From: Karstenula rhodostoma CBS 690.94
Lineage: Eukaryota; Ascomycota; Dothideomycetes; Pleosporales; Didymosphaeriaceae
Length of the DNA stretch: 64,000 nucleotides
Assembly (NCBI GenBank): GCA_010093485.1
Contig: MU001495.1
Location: forward strand, 62,001 to 126,000
Direction of reading: 5' to 3'
Below are positions 11,511-24,500 of the stretch, one piece after another. The stretch's first letter is position 1. Each line of letters opens with the position of its first letter. Below the pieces are notes generated by a model. The model did not search any database. It was not told the DNA's origin and saw only the letters and a program-made list of their open reading frames with translations. The position numbers were made by a program, and so were the translations under genes.

Positions 11511-12108
11511 AGATTTATATAAAATCTCTATAAAAGAGAATTTCTTTATTCTTTAATAACTTTTATAATATTAAAACTAATATTATAATTTCTTAATAGA
11601 TTTATAGAGAAATCTTTATATAATTTTATTTATTTAAAAATATCTATTTTATATTATATAATTATTTAATAATATAAAGAAAACTTTATTTATTACTAAT
11701 TTAAATATATATTATATAATATTATATTATATTTATATACTATTAGTAATATATAATTATATTTTTAAATAATATTATTAAAAAGTCTATTAATTATAGA
11801 GTTATTAATTAATATTTAAAATAAACTAGTTTTTTTTACTAAATTACTAGTTTTTACCTATTCTAGTTCTTTAAATATATTATAAAATTATATTTTTTAT
11901 ATTTTTAATATAATAAAATCTTATATTTTAGGTTAAGGTAGAATTCCTATATAGGTTACTAGTATAACTAACTTATTATATTATTATATAGTAGTAAGGC
12001 CTTTAAAACTTTAAATTTATAAATTTTTTATTTTTTTTTACTTACTAAGTTACTTACTAATATATTATTAATTTATATAAATATATATAGGCTATAGATA
12101 TATATATA

Positions 12109-12240
12109 TATATTATAAAAAGTTTTTATCTTACTAGTATATATAGGTAGCTAGTATAGTTCTATATATACTTATATATAATTATATATACTAGGTACCC
12201 TAGGTATACTAGCTAGCCCTATATTTTTATATATATATAT
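12109..12240 (-). repeat. AT-converted copy of the 130-bp terminal-type repeat
   Basis: Read on the minus strand, this segment aligns with 35199-35328. The longest clear match is the final 55 bp: AGGACTGCGCTGGCCGCCC there corresponds to AGAACTATACTAGCTACCT here. Nearly all differences are C-to-T or G-to-A, with one short gap. It ends in an AT version of the same AAAACTTTTCGTGATATA terminus. Confidence 0.75.
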
Positions 12241-12377
12241 ATATAGAGTTATATATAAGCTTATACTATTTATACTATTTATAGATTTAATATAATAGAT
12301 ATAATAGATATAGAGTATATAGTAAGCTATAATAATTATATACTATAATTTACTATAAAATTATACTTATTTTATAT

Positions 12378-12505
12378 ATTATAGAGATTTACTATAAGGT
12401 AGGGTAACTTAATAAAGTAAGAGGGATAAAAAGGTATATTATACTTTACTAATATATAAATAAAGGGGGACTAAAAAAGTAATTAAGGTATATATTTATT
12501 CTATA
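12378..12505 (-). repeat. AT-converted copy of the 161-bp insertion element
   Basis: The plus strand here matches the reverse complement of 24959-25119. Shared anchors are ACTATAAGGTAGGGTAACT, GGGATAAAAAGG and AAAGGGGGAC followed by an A-rich run. Most differences replace G by A or C by T in this copy. Alignment weakens beyond about 12.47 kb, where the last 35 bp of the element should lie. Confidence 0.75.
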
Positions 12506-15500
12506 CTATAGACCTCTATATAAGAGGTAGTATAGAATATAATATATTATTATAGTTTTTAGAACTATTTACTTTTAAATAATATACTATAATTTATTAT
12601 AAAATTATAAATATTTCTATTATAGATTTATATATAGTTAATAGTATAGAATATATTATACTATTTTAATTTCTAAAATTATATACTCTTTAGTACTACC
12701 TTTATAACTAGGTTTTTTTTATACTATACCTAGATAACTATCCTATTAAAGGTCCTATTATTTATAACTAAATACTCCTAAGGGCTATAATAAGTTATAT
12801 ATAGTATTAGACCTACTTTAAGCCTCTTCCCTATATATCCTATTATACTAAAAGTTTTATTTTTTAATATCTTTAGTAATTCCTTATTTCTTTTATATTT
12901 TTATATAAACTCCCTTTCCCTATTACTAGTATTAAGGGAAATTATAAACTTAATAAGGTCCTTTTATATTATTAAAATAATAATATTTAAAAGTCTATAC
13001 TTTATAAACTATTTTATATATATATTAAATATTATTATATATATTAATCTCTATAGAAACTTTTTTATTAGATATATTTAACGCTAGCTTATTTATATTA
13101 TTTATAATTATACTTATACTATTTAGTATATTATCTTATATACTACTACTATTAATTATATACTAATTCTATTAGTACCTAAATTACTATTATTTATAAT
13201 AAACTTATTATAGAGTTAGGTATAGTAGTTTTAATATATATAGTTCCTATAATAATAGTATCTATTTTATTAAAAATATTATAATTATTATAGTTAGATA
13301 GTATACTATCTATTAGTCTTATTTTTCTATACTCTATTAGTAATATAAGGGTATAGATATTAGTTAAATTATTATAGTTACTATTATCTAGAAATAGTAA
13401 CTCTATTATAATCTAGTAGCCCTATTTAATAATATAATATTATATAAACTCTTTAATAAGGATTTATTTTACTATACTTATTTAATTTTATAGTCTTTTA
13501 ATAGTATTATATACTACTTATAGTATTAGTAAATATTTTTATTTAGTAATAAGATTACTTACTTTTAGTCTTATCTATTAATATCTATTAACTTAATTTT
13601 ATACTCCCCTTTTATTCTAATAAGGCTATATATAATAGAAATCTAAAGAAAACTACTATACTCTTTATTTATATTTAGAAATATCCTTCTAATTTAGCTA
13701 CTTTAGTAATAAAACTAAAGATAATATTAATTCTAAATAAATACTTACTAATTAAAAAAATAAAAACTTTACTATAAAACCTATCCTTTTCTAGTTATTT
13801 TAGTATTACTATATTATAGTAACTAGTTATTACTAATATAGGTAAGTTATATATATAATTAATATTTAAGAATAGAAAGGTAAACCTATATAGTATCTTT
13901 AATACTAGTATTTAGGGTATAATATTTATATTAGGGGCTAATAAATAATAGTAGTTATATACTACTTCTTAGATAGCTACTAAGTACTATAAATAGTAAA
14001 TCTAGATTTTATTATATACCTTAGTCTTATTAGTATATAAAAATTACTTTAAATTTTAATATATATACTAGTTATAAGCTAATATTTATAATACTATATA
14101 GTATACCCTATTACTCCTTAATATTATACTTATTATAGACCTAAGTCTAGATAGTTATAATTAGATACTATAGTAGATTTATATATTTATTTATATATAA
14201 AGTTAGTTTTATTATCTTAATAGGTTTTTCTTTAATTAGTAATATAGTAATTACTTTTATAGTAATAATAGCTATAATAATAAACTCTTCTTATAAGGAT
14301 AGTTTAGATTTCTATTTTACCCTTTACTATAGTATCCTTATAGTAGATATAGATAATAATATTAATAATATAAGGCTAGATTTACTTATTAGTAACTTTA
14401 GAGTAGTAATAGATAAAACTATTATATAGTTAGGTTATACCTAAGTATTATAATAGTATAGGCTTATAATAATCTATATAAGATAATATTTAAAGTAGTT
14501 AAAAAATTACTAGTAGGCCTTTTTACTTATTTTATCTATAATACTAGGTTAATAGTAATATTAATACTTTTTTCTTTCTTTTTAAGGTTTTTAAATTCTA
14601 GGTATATTAATAGTATATAACTATAGATAATAAGTAACTTATACTTTATTATATTCTTATACCTTTATAAAAGTCTTTTTTTATATTATTTTTAAAAGAA
14701 TCTATATAGTTTTACTTATTAATATACTTTATTAGCTAATATTAATATCTAGTAGAAGTACTAGTTAACTACTTATATAATATAAACTTTAGTAACTTAT
14801 AGTAAATTTACTTAACTAGATTAATATACTTATAGTACTACCCTACTTTTTATTATTTATAGAACTAGATAATATATATATTACCTACTTAGATTCTTTA
14901 TTATCTAATAGTACTTATTATATTTTATTAACTCTAATATTAGAAGTTTATATATATTATAGATATAGTTAGTATAATTAATAGAAATAATAACTATTTA
15001 AAAAACCCGCGTTTATAACTTACTAGGGGTATATATTAATTTTATAATTCTATAGCCTATATATAAGTATATTCCCTATATAAGTATATTCTCTATATAA
15101 GTATATATAATATACTAGCTAAAAGTAGTCTACTATTACTATTAATTATTCTATTATATTATAGATTATCTATACTTATTAGTTAGTATACCCTTTTTTA
15201 GAATAATATAAGTATATTATACTATTATATCTATATTAATATTCTATTATTTATATACTTATTTATTTAAGATATACCTTAAATATAAATAGATAAGGTT
15301 TAATATATTCTTTATTAAGTTAGCTATTATATCTAGTTTATATATAAGTTTATAAATATTTACTATTTATATTACCTATAGAATATATAGCTAGGGATAG
15401 GTATAATATATATAATTTAGTAATTACTAAAATAAAATAACTACCTTATATTAGTTTACTATTAGATTTAAAATTAGGTCTTATATTAACTTATAGTATT

Positions 15501-18500
15501 CTAGTTATATTATACTTTTATATAGAATTATTTATAATTAGCTACTATTAGGTCTTTATTATATTAATATATCTTATAGAATAAAGGGAGTAGGGATATA
15601 GTAGATATAGTAAATATATTTATTAAATTATTTATTATTAAGTTTACTTCTAGACTAAGTATTAAGGTTTAGTATCTAACTATATTAGAGGTTATTTTTA
15701 GAGGATATTCTACTAGATATTATTTTATTAATACTATCTTTTTATACTCCCTACCTATAGAATCTTATACCCCTTCTAATACTAGAGTAGATTTATCTAG
15801 AAGTTTTATAATAAAACTCTAGTTATATATATTTACCTTTTTTTTATATTTTTATATTTATTTTATAGACTTTAAGAAATTTTAGTTATATTATCTTATA
15901 ATTTCTAATAGATATTCTATTAATTTTAAAGATATAAATACTTTAGAATATATATCTATTATTCTATATACTATCTAGAGTACTTTTTCTTTTTCTAAGT
16001 TTATTTAGATAGGTTTCCTTAATATTTTATTCTTAGTTAGGGTAGCCTCTACTCTTTTATATATAATATAATACTTTTTATTTAATATATTAAGAATTAC
16101 TTATATAGTATTCTTAGCTATATATATAGAATATTATATATATATATATTTAAATATTTAGAGTTTAAATATATATATTATTATATATTAGTATAGAGTA
16201 TATACTCTAAAACTCTACTTAATTCCTTAGTATTTTATAGTTAACTATTAGAGGGATATATATAGTACTTAGTAGTATTAATTTTTATAATAAACTATAT
16301 TAAAGTATAATAGAATAATTTATAGTATATTATAGAAACTTACTCTAATATATTCTAATATTCTAAAACTACTACTATAATTATATTATTTACTAGAGTT
16401 TAAAAGTAAATTTATTAACTTATTATATATATTTATATACCTTTTTTTTATTTATTTAATATTATATTTTAATATATCTTATTTATTCTTTAACTATTAG
16501 TTCTTATTATATATAGTATTATACTCTAAAAAGTTAATATAGTTATTAATAATAAATATATAGTTATTATTTACTTTAGATTTACTATTAGATTATATCT
16601 TATTTCTTAGATAGTTTATATTAGTCCCTCCTATTAGTATAATATATATTATACTAATAATCTATATTATATAGAAATATTAATATACCCCTTAGTATTT
16701 ATCCCCCCCTAAGTATATCTCTTATACTAACTAATTATAAAATTTAATAAATCTATAAATATTATCTAGTTATCTCTAGTTAATTATATTAAATATTTTT
16801 AGTAAAAAGTAGATATAGATATTTTTTTATTCTATAGAGTATATAGTATACTATTCTATAATAGTAAATATTAGCTAGATCTAGCTAATATATCTACTAT
16901 TTAGAAGGGTATTATTATACTTATACTTTTAGATCTATATATTATACTTTAGCTACTTATCTTTATTCTATTAGTTTAGTATATAGTAGATATACTTTTA
17001 ATTCTTCTATAATATTTTATTATTTAGTCTCCTAGTCTCTCTTTAGTATTTAAAAGATAGGTAGATTATTATTATATAAAGACTAACCTTACTAGGGTTA
17101 TCTTTAAACTACTTTATATCCCTCTAATAAAAGTCTATTTTATTAGTCTAACTTTTATTTTCTTTTTTTAATATTATTACTAGTATATTATATAACTTAG
17201 AATAGTTACTATAAGTTATAGTATTTTAAATTATTATTTAGAAATATAAATTTAACCCTACTTTTTATATAAGTAGAGAGTTAGCTATATTAATACTATA
17301 GTAGGCTAGCTATACTAGTCTAGCTAATTTAGCTATTCTCTACTAGTCTAGCTATTATATTTTAACTAATACCTCCTCTATATTATACTTTATAAGGGTC
17401 TTATATATTTATATTTTTATTTAGTAAATATTTAGATTATATATCTATACTAGAGTATTCTTATAATTAGTTAGATAGAACTATATTTTAATAAGAAATA
17501 TATATAGGGCTTCTATATATATAATAGAATTATAGTTTAGTAATAGCCTATACTACTTTACTATCTATATATAGTAGGTAATTATATATAATTTTAGTAT
17601 TTAGAAATACTTTATATTTAGTAGATAAAAGTTAACTAGCTCCTATTTATATATATTAACCTACTAGAGTATTTTAAGTATATAGCTAAGTATTTTTTTA
17701 TTATAGCTATAGTAATAGGAAAGTATAATAAAGTTATATATATTATAGAGATACTATATAGTATTTAGCCTACTCTTTAAGAGTAGAATAAATACTACTA
17801 GTATTTATTTTATAAATATCTTTTACTTATTTCTAGTCTATTATAATATTTAATTAACTAATATATTATTAAAAATCTTTATATTTAAGAAGTAAGGTAC
17901 TTTATAATAGTATTTATTAATTTAACTTATACTAGAGGTCTTATATTTTACCTTTAAGTTACTATAGATTAAGTTAACTAAACTAGATAACTAGTTAACT
18001 ATATACTTTATAAGTCCTTTATAGAGTTAATAAAGTAGGTCTAGTATAAAAGTAGTATATATATTAATAAATAGGAACCCCTATATAAAATTTTTAATCT
18101 AGTATATATACTCTAGATATAAATTTTATATACTATTCTATTTTATTCTTTATATTATATTAATAGTACTCTTATAAGAGTAATATAGTATATACTCTAT
18201 AGATATTTTATTTATATAGTAGGTATATACTATTATATTTTATATTTCTAGTAATATTTAATATACTATATAGTATTATTTTATTTTTATTCCTATTATT
18301 ATTATTTATTCTTTATAGTCTACTATAATTCTATAAATAATTAGATAGTATATTCTTTCTACTCTATTTATATATCTTATATATATATCTATCTAGTTAA
18401 TATATTTAATAGTTATATAAATAGATATTAGATAGTATTATATAACTAGCTAATAGTACTTATAATCTAATAATCTTACTATTACCTTATAATATATATT

Positions 18501-20880
18501 TATAGTAATATCTCTATTATACTATTTAATAATTAGTAGTATAGTAGTAAGGATATTATCTAAGACCTTTCTTAACTATTAGATATATATATCTAGATTA
18601 CCTATTAATATATATACTAGTTATACTATCTAGTTACTCTAATAATTACTAAGTTATATTTTATTAACTCTAATTATAATAGATATAATAGTAGAGTTAT
18701 TAGGTAGTTATATTTATATATTCTACTACTAATTAGAGTTCTATAAGTCTATATATATCTTTATTTTATAGTAGAAACTATTACTATTAGTTATATTCTT
18801 TAGTATTTACTTTAGGGTATCTATTAAGTATTCTTTAAATAGCTTAAACCTAATTTAAAACTTTATTACCCTAAGTATATTCTATAAAAGGAGTTATTCT
18901 ACTCCTCTAGTTTAAACTTTATTAAGTATTTTATTCTAGGTAGGTAGGTATATAGAGTATTCTTTCTAACTATAGTTAGTAATACTTATTTTAATATTAT
19001 TTAGGAGTATATACTATTATTTAGTATTTTAAAACTATATATTAGATAAAAAGTTTAATAGATATTTATCTATAAATAAAAGGTTAATATCTTTTTTAGT
19101 ATACTAGATATTATATAATTACTTAGTAAATATATAGTTTATTTTATCTTTAAATAATATATATAGGTTATTATTATAACTTACTATTAGTATATTATAT
19201 ACTAGTATATATACTAGGAGGTAATACCTTTATTATAACTAATAGAATAATCTATATATAAGGGTACCTATTTATTAACTAGTAATATTCTTAAAAGTCT
19301 AGTAATTACTTATAACTAAAGTACTCACTATATATAAGGATATTAAAGCTATCTATTAATAATTACTAGTAATATAATTAATATCTTTATAATACCTATA
19401 TACTAATACTATATTAAAACTCTATATACTATAGTCTTTAGTATTATTACTAGTTTTAGTATCTACCTTATTATTATTATTTTTAATATATACTTTACTA
19501 TTATTATTTTTACTATTATAGTCTATATTATTATTATATAAGCCTATATTTAATAGGCTATTTATTTAGTTTATATTAGATATAGATAGTATAAACTTAG
19601 CTATATAGATTTTATAATTATACTAATACTATAGCTTATTAGAATATTTTACTATATTTATTATTAATAATCTATAATCTATCTCCTAGCCTTTATATAC
19701 TATAAGTAATATATATTTAATTTAGACTAGCTCTTTAATATTTAGCTATATATATACTAGAGACTAAAAATAAAATCTATATTTATATAAAATACTCTAA
19801 TATATACTAAATAGATATAAAATATAATATATAATTACTTACTATAAACTATAGTAATTTATATACTACTTTTAATATATTTAATTTATTTATATAGTAA
19901 TATTATATATACTAAGCCTATATCTATTATACTTAAAAATTAGAAAATTTCTTAGTAAAACCTTAATTCTTTTCGTGTATTACCTAAAATATATAGGGAC
20001 GTGAAACCTATATAGTATATACTCTATAGCTAGTTAAATATAATATTTTATAAGCTTCTATAAGCTAATTAAGCTAAATATCTATTATAGTAAGTTAAGG
20101 TTATTAAATTATATATAAAACTTTATTCTAATAAGTTTTCTAGTATTATAGATATTACTATATATTACTTTAGAAATTTCTTAAAGGTAGTAATTAGTAA
20201 GAGTTATTATAATTACTTTATAAAGAAATACTTTTAGTATATAATAAATAGTTTATATCTTAATAATAAGACCTTATTAAAAGTATAAAGAAAACTAAGA
20301 ATAGAGTTTAACTTTAATTTTAACTCTAAAATTAGATATAAGGGTATTCTTAATAAATAAGATTATAGTAAGTTACTATAGAATTAATTATTAATAATTC
20401 TCTATAATAGAGATTATTAAAGTATCTTTTTTACTAAGCCCTTAATAAGGGCCTTTCTAGTATTAAATTATACTATATCCCTTATATAATAATATAGTAT
20501 TAGTATATAATAATAGTATACTAGTCTTTTAGTAATTACTTAACTATACTATTTTTAATAGTATATAATAGGCTAGCTATATATTTAGTTATATTAATCT
20601 ATAATAAATTACTATAAATTACTATAATATCTAATACCCCTATTAGTCTTAGAGAAGATTTTATTATTATTAGTAACTTTATTATTACTTTTATTATTAT
20701 TTCTAGTATTCTAGTTAGTATTACTTTTACTATTAGCCTTATTATTACTCTTATTCTTATTACTATAGGATAAATATAAAAACCTATCTTTTAGGCCTAA
20801 ATATTTATATTTTTTAATAAAAATAAATTCTATTTACTCCCTTTATCTAGGGCTACTATAATATATAATAGAGATTTTCC

Positions 20881-21209
20881 TATTAAGAAATTCTATCCTT
20901 TTCCCCTAGAAGTTTTTCTATTTCCCCCTACTTCTTAGAGAGAATTCTAGATTACCTCTCCCCTATCTACCTTATACTAGCCCTATATTTTTAAATACTT
21001 TTATAAAGTATATAGAGGTTCTTTAATACTAACTAGTTAGTATTAAAGAACTAGTTAGTATTAAAGAACCTCTATATACTTTATAAAAGTATTTAAAGAT
21101 ATAAGGCTAGTATAAGGTAGATAGGGAAGAGGTAATTTAAAATCCTCTCTAAAAAGTAGGGGGAAATAGAAGAACTTCTAGGGGGAAAGAAGATAGAATT
21201 TTTTAATAG
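20881..21209. repeat. Inverted repeat with arms of about 150-165 bp
   Basis: Arms 20881-21033 and about 21060-21209 are reverse complements with scattered transitions. Shared words include CCTCTATATACTTTATAAAA and CTAGTATAAGGTAGATAGGG. The centre holds a perfect 32-nt palindrome (around CTAG) plus a second tandem copy of an 18-bp piece of it. Outside the arms the two sides diverge abruptly. This looks like two copies of one element end facing each other, or the termini of two nested insertions. Confidence 0.75.
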
Positions 21210-21510
21210 TAGGAAAGCTATAGGGTTTTTTCCTACTAGAATTTTATAATTATTACTAGTTTAGTAATAGTATACTTAATAGTTATATTAATAGTAATCT
21301 TAGTAACTATATAAATATTAATCTTAATAGTAGAAATAGATACTTCTTCTAGTAAAAAAGATATAATAATAAATATTATAGCTACTATTTAAAATATTTT
21401 ATTAAGATATTACTTATAGATATATATTTATACTCTTATATTAGTAAGTTAGTCTTTATTTTAGTAAGATATATAATAGGTATAGTAATATTTATTATAA
21501 ATTATACTAA

Positions 21511-24500
21511 CCTATTATAACTAGCTTAGTAGTATATATAATAAAGTATAGTAAATAAGCTATTCTAGTAATATATAGTATATAAATATATAGTAACTAT
21601 TTACTATATATAAATATATCTACTATCTACTATAATTTATAATTACTATACTTAATTAAGACTATTACTTTTTTCCTTTCTACTTATAATAACCTATACC
21701 TTCTCTACTACTTTATAATTATTTTAATAAATTATAACTATAGTATTTATACTTATAATACTAGTAAGTATTACCTTACTAGACTTAGCCTATATTAGTA
21801 TATTTTATAATCTTATTATAGAGTATAGTAGTAAGGTAATCCTTAATATACTTACTAGAGTTCTTAATTATAATATATTTATATTTAACCCTATATTTAT
21901 TATAATTAGAGAGATAATAGGCTTATACCTAGATATACTCTCCTACTTAAAGGGCTTAGATAAACTAGTAGCTATTATAGTAATAAAGAATAAGATATAT
22001 AATAAAATAAAATAGATAAAAAAGGGTATTATTCTATAAGGGTTAGAAATTCTACTAGAAGTTTTTAACTATCTATAGTAGGTAGTTCTTTTAAGGTAAT
22101 AAGAGGATCGGGCCTATAAAGACCCTATAGTAATACTAAAATATACTTACTTATTATCTTAAAAGTAATTAGTAACTAATAGTATATATAGAACTAAAGA
22201 GTATATATCTAAATACTAGTATATAAAAAAGAATATATAAGTATTATTTAAAGAGAACTAGCCTTTTTAATTTAATAAAATTCTTATTATAATATATAAT
22301 AGTTATAGCTAATAGCTTACTAATCCTATTATCTAGCTATATACTAGAAATCTAATTTAGTTTATAGATAATATAAAGCTTATTCTTTATAAAAAAGATT
22401 AAGTTAATAGATTTACTTATAAGAGTATAGAGTATAATATATTTTAGATTAAAATATAAAAGGTAATAGAGATATATAACTATAAGCTATTTAATAGAAT
22501 AGTAGAATTAAAGTAGTAGTTTTAAAATATAGTAGAGGATATTTTTATTCTATTAGAAATATAGAGCCTTATTACTAACTAAACTTATATACTAAAGGAG
22601 TTTAGTTAGGTTATATAGCTAGTTATAGTAATTAATAAGAATAAAGATATATATAGTATACTTTCTATATCTATATATATTATAGTATATTAATAACTAT
22701 TTTAGATATAGTAATTATATAGTATACGCGTTAAATTAAAAAAACTATCTAGGCTAGTAATATAAATAATATAGTAATATTAGAATAGAAATATTAATAT
22801 ATAGAAAACTAATAATAAGAATATAAAGTTCTATTTCTTACTATAATTTATAGTATAAAGCCTTTATACTATATATCCTTCTATAGTAAAAATATATAAA
22901 AGACTACTATCTTTATACTTTTTTAATAGATAAAATACTATTATATATATATTTAGTATAAGTATATAGATATACTAGATATTATAATAGCTAGTACTAA
23001 AGAATTAATCTTATAAGATATAGTAATTTATTATAGTATTTAATAAAAAAACCTTATAGATAAAATATAGTCTAGTAATATAAAGATAACTATAAAATAG
23101 AATAGAAATATTAGGAGTTATAATAATTTATTATACTATTTAGTAGTTAAATCTAGTATAAATAGTATAGTATAGAAATATAAATATATCTATAATATAA
23201 ATAAAGAGGAATATAAGTAGGGATAATTTAATAATAATATAGAATTATACTATATAATAAAGTAATTTATAGTAAAAGTAGTAGTAGTAAATAGTAGTAT
23301 TATTTATTAGCTAGAGAGGATAACTATACTAGTTTAAAATAGGTTAGATTACTAAGCTAAGATCGCGTAATAACTAATATAGGGTAATAATAATAAACTA
23401 AACCTTCTCTTTTATACTAAGTAACTCTATAATATAGGATAATAATAATAAACTAATACTCCTTTTTTATATTATATAATCTTTATAATATTATTTATTT
23501 TTAATATACTATATATATATTTATAGCTATAGTAAAGTAAAAGTAGACTATAGTAGCCTAATTTAAAGGTATAGTAAAATAGTATAAGTAGATAGTAATA
23601 GACTATTAATAATAAATACCTAAGGGTATTATAATAAATAGGCTTTAACTATAAGAATTATAAATTAGTATATAAGGTAAAATAGTATAGTATATCCTTT
23701 ATAAAATCTATAAGGATTTAATATTATTTAGTTATACCCCTTAAATAGATACTTATAAGATAGTGTATAATAAGGTACTTAATAAACTATAAATAAATAA
23801 GTAGTTTAAAATCTTCTAGAACTACCCTTATTTAGTACTTTAAGATAAAGAGAAGGTAAAGATTTAGTATAATAAAACTATATTTAGAATCTAGATAATA
23901 GTATTATAGGTAATAAGAAATAAGTAGAAAGCCCTAATAATAGATATAGTAAGTAGAGGAAAATTTAAAAATCTAAATATATTAACTCTACTATAAACCC
24001 TAAAGTATATAGAATTAGTTAGTTCTATTATAAATACTAGTATAACTAGTATAATTATACTTTATATACTCTATTTTAATACTAATTTAATAATTTATAC
24101 TAAGAATAACTAGCGCTTTTTTAGTATAAATAAACTAAATTTCTAGGTATATAATAAAAGTATAAAAGTTTTCTCTATTTAATTTTTATTATTTATCTAA
24201 CTTAACTATATTCCTATAATAACTATTTAAAAAGATAAAGAAATTAGATTAATCTTAGTTATACTTAATATATTAAAAGATATTACTAGTAAAAACCTTA
24301 ATATACTAGGTCTAAAGATAGTATAGTTTAATTTATAATTACCTAGTACTATAATATTAAAGAAGATTAGGACTACTACTATACTATAGACTAAGGTATA
24401 GTAATAAGTAGTAGATAGGGTATTAAAATAAGATATTATAATTACTTCCCTAAATATTATACTAAAGGGTATATATATTTTTACCCTACTTCTTTATAAT

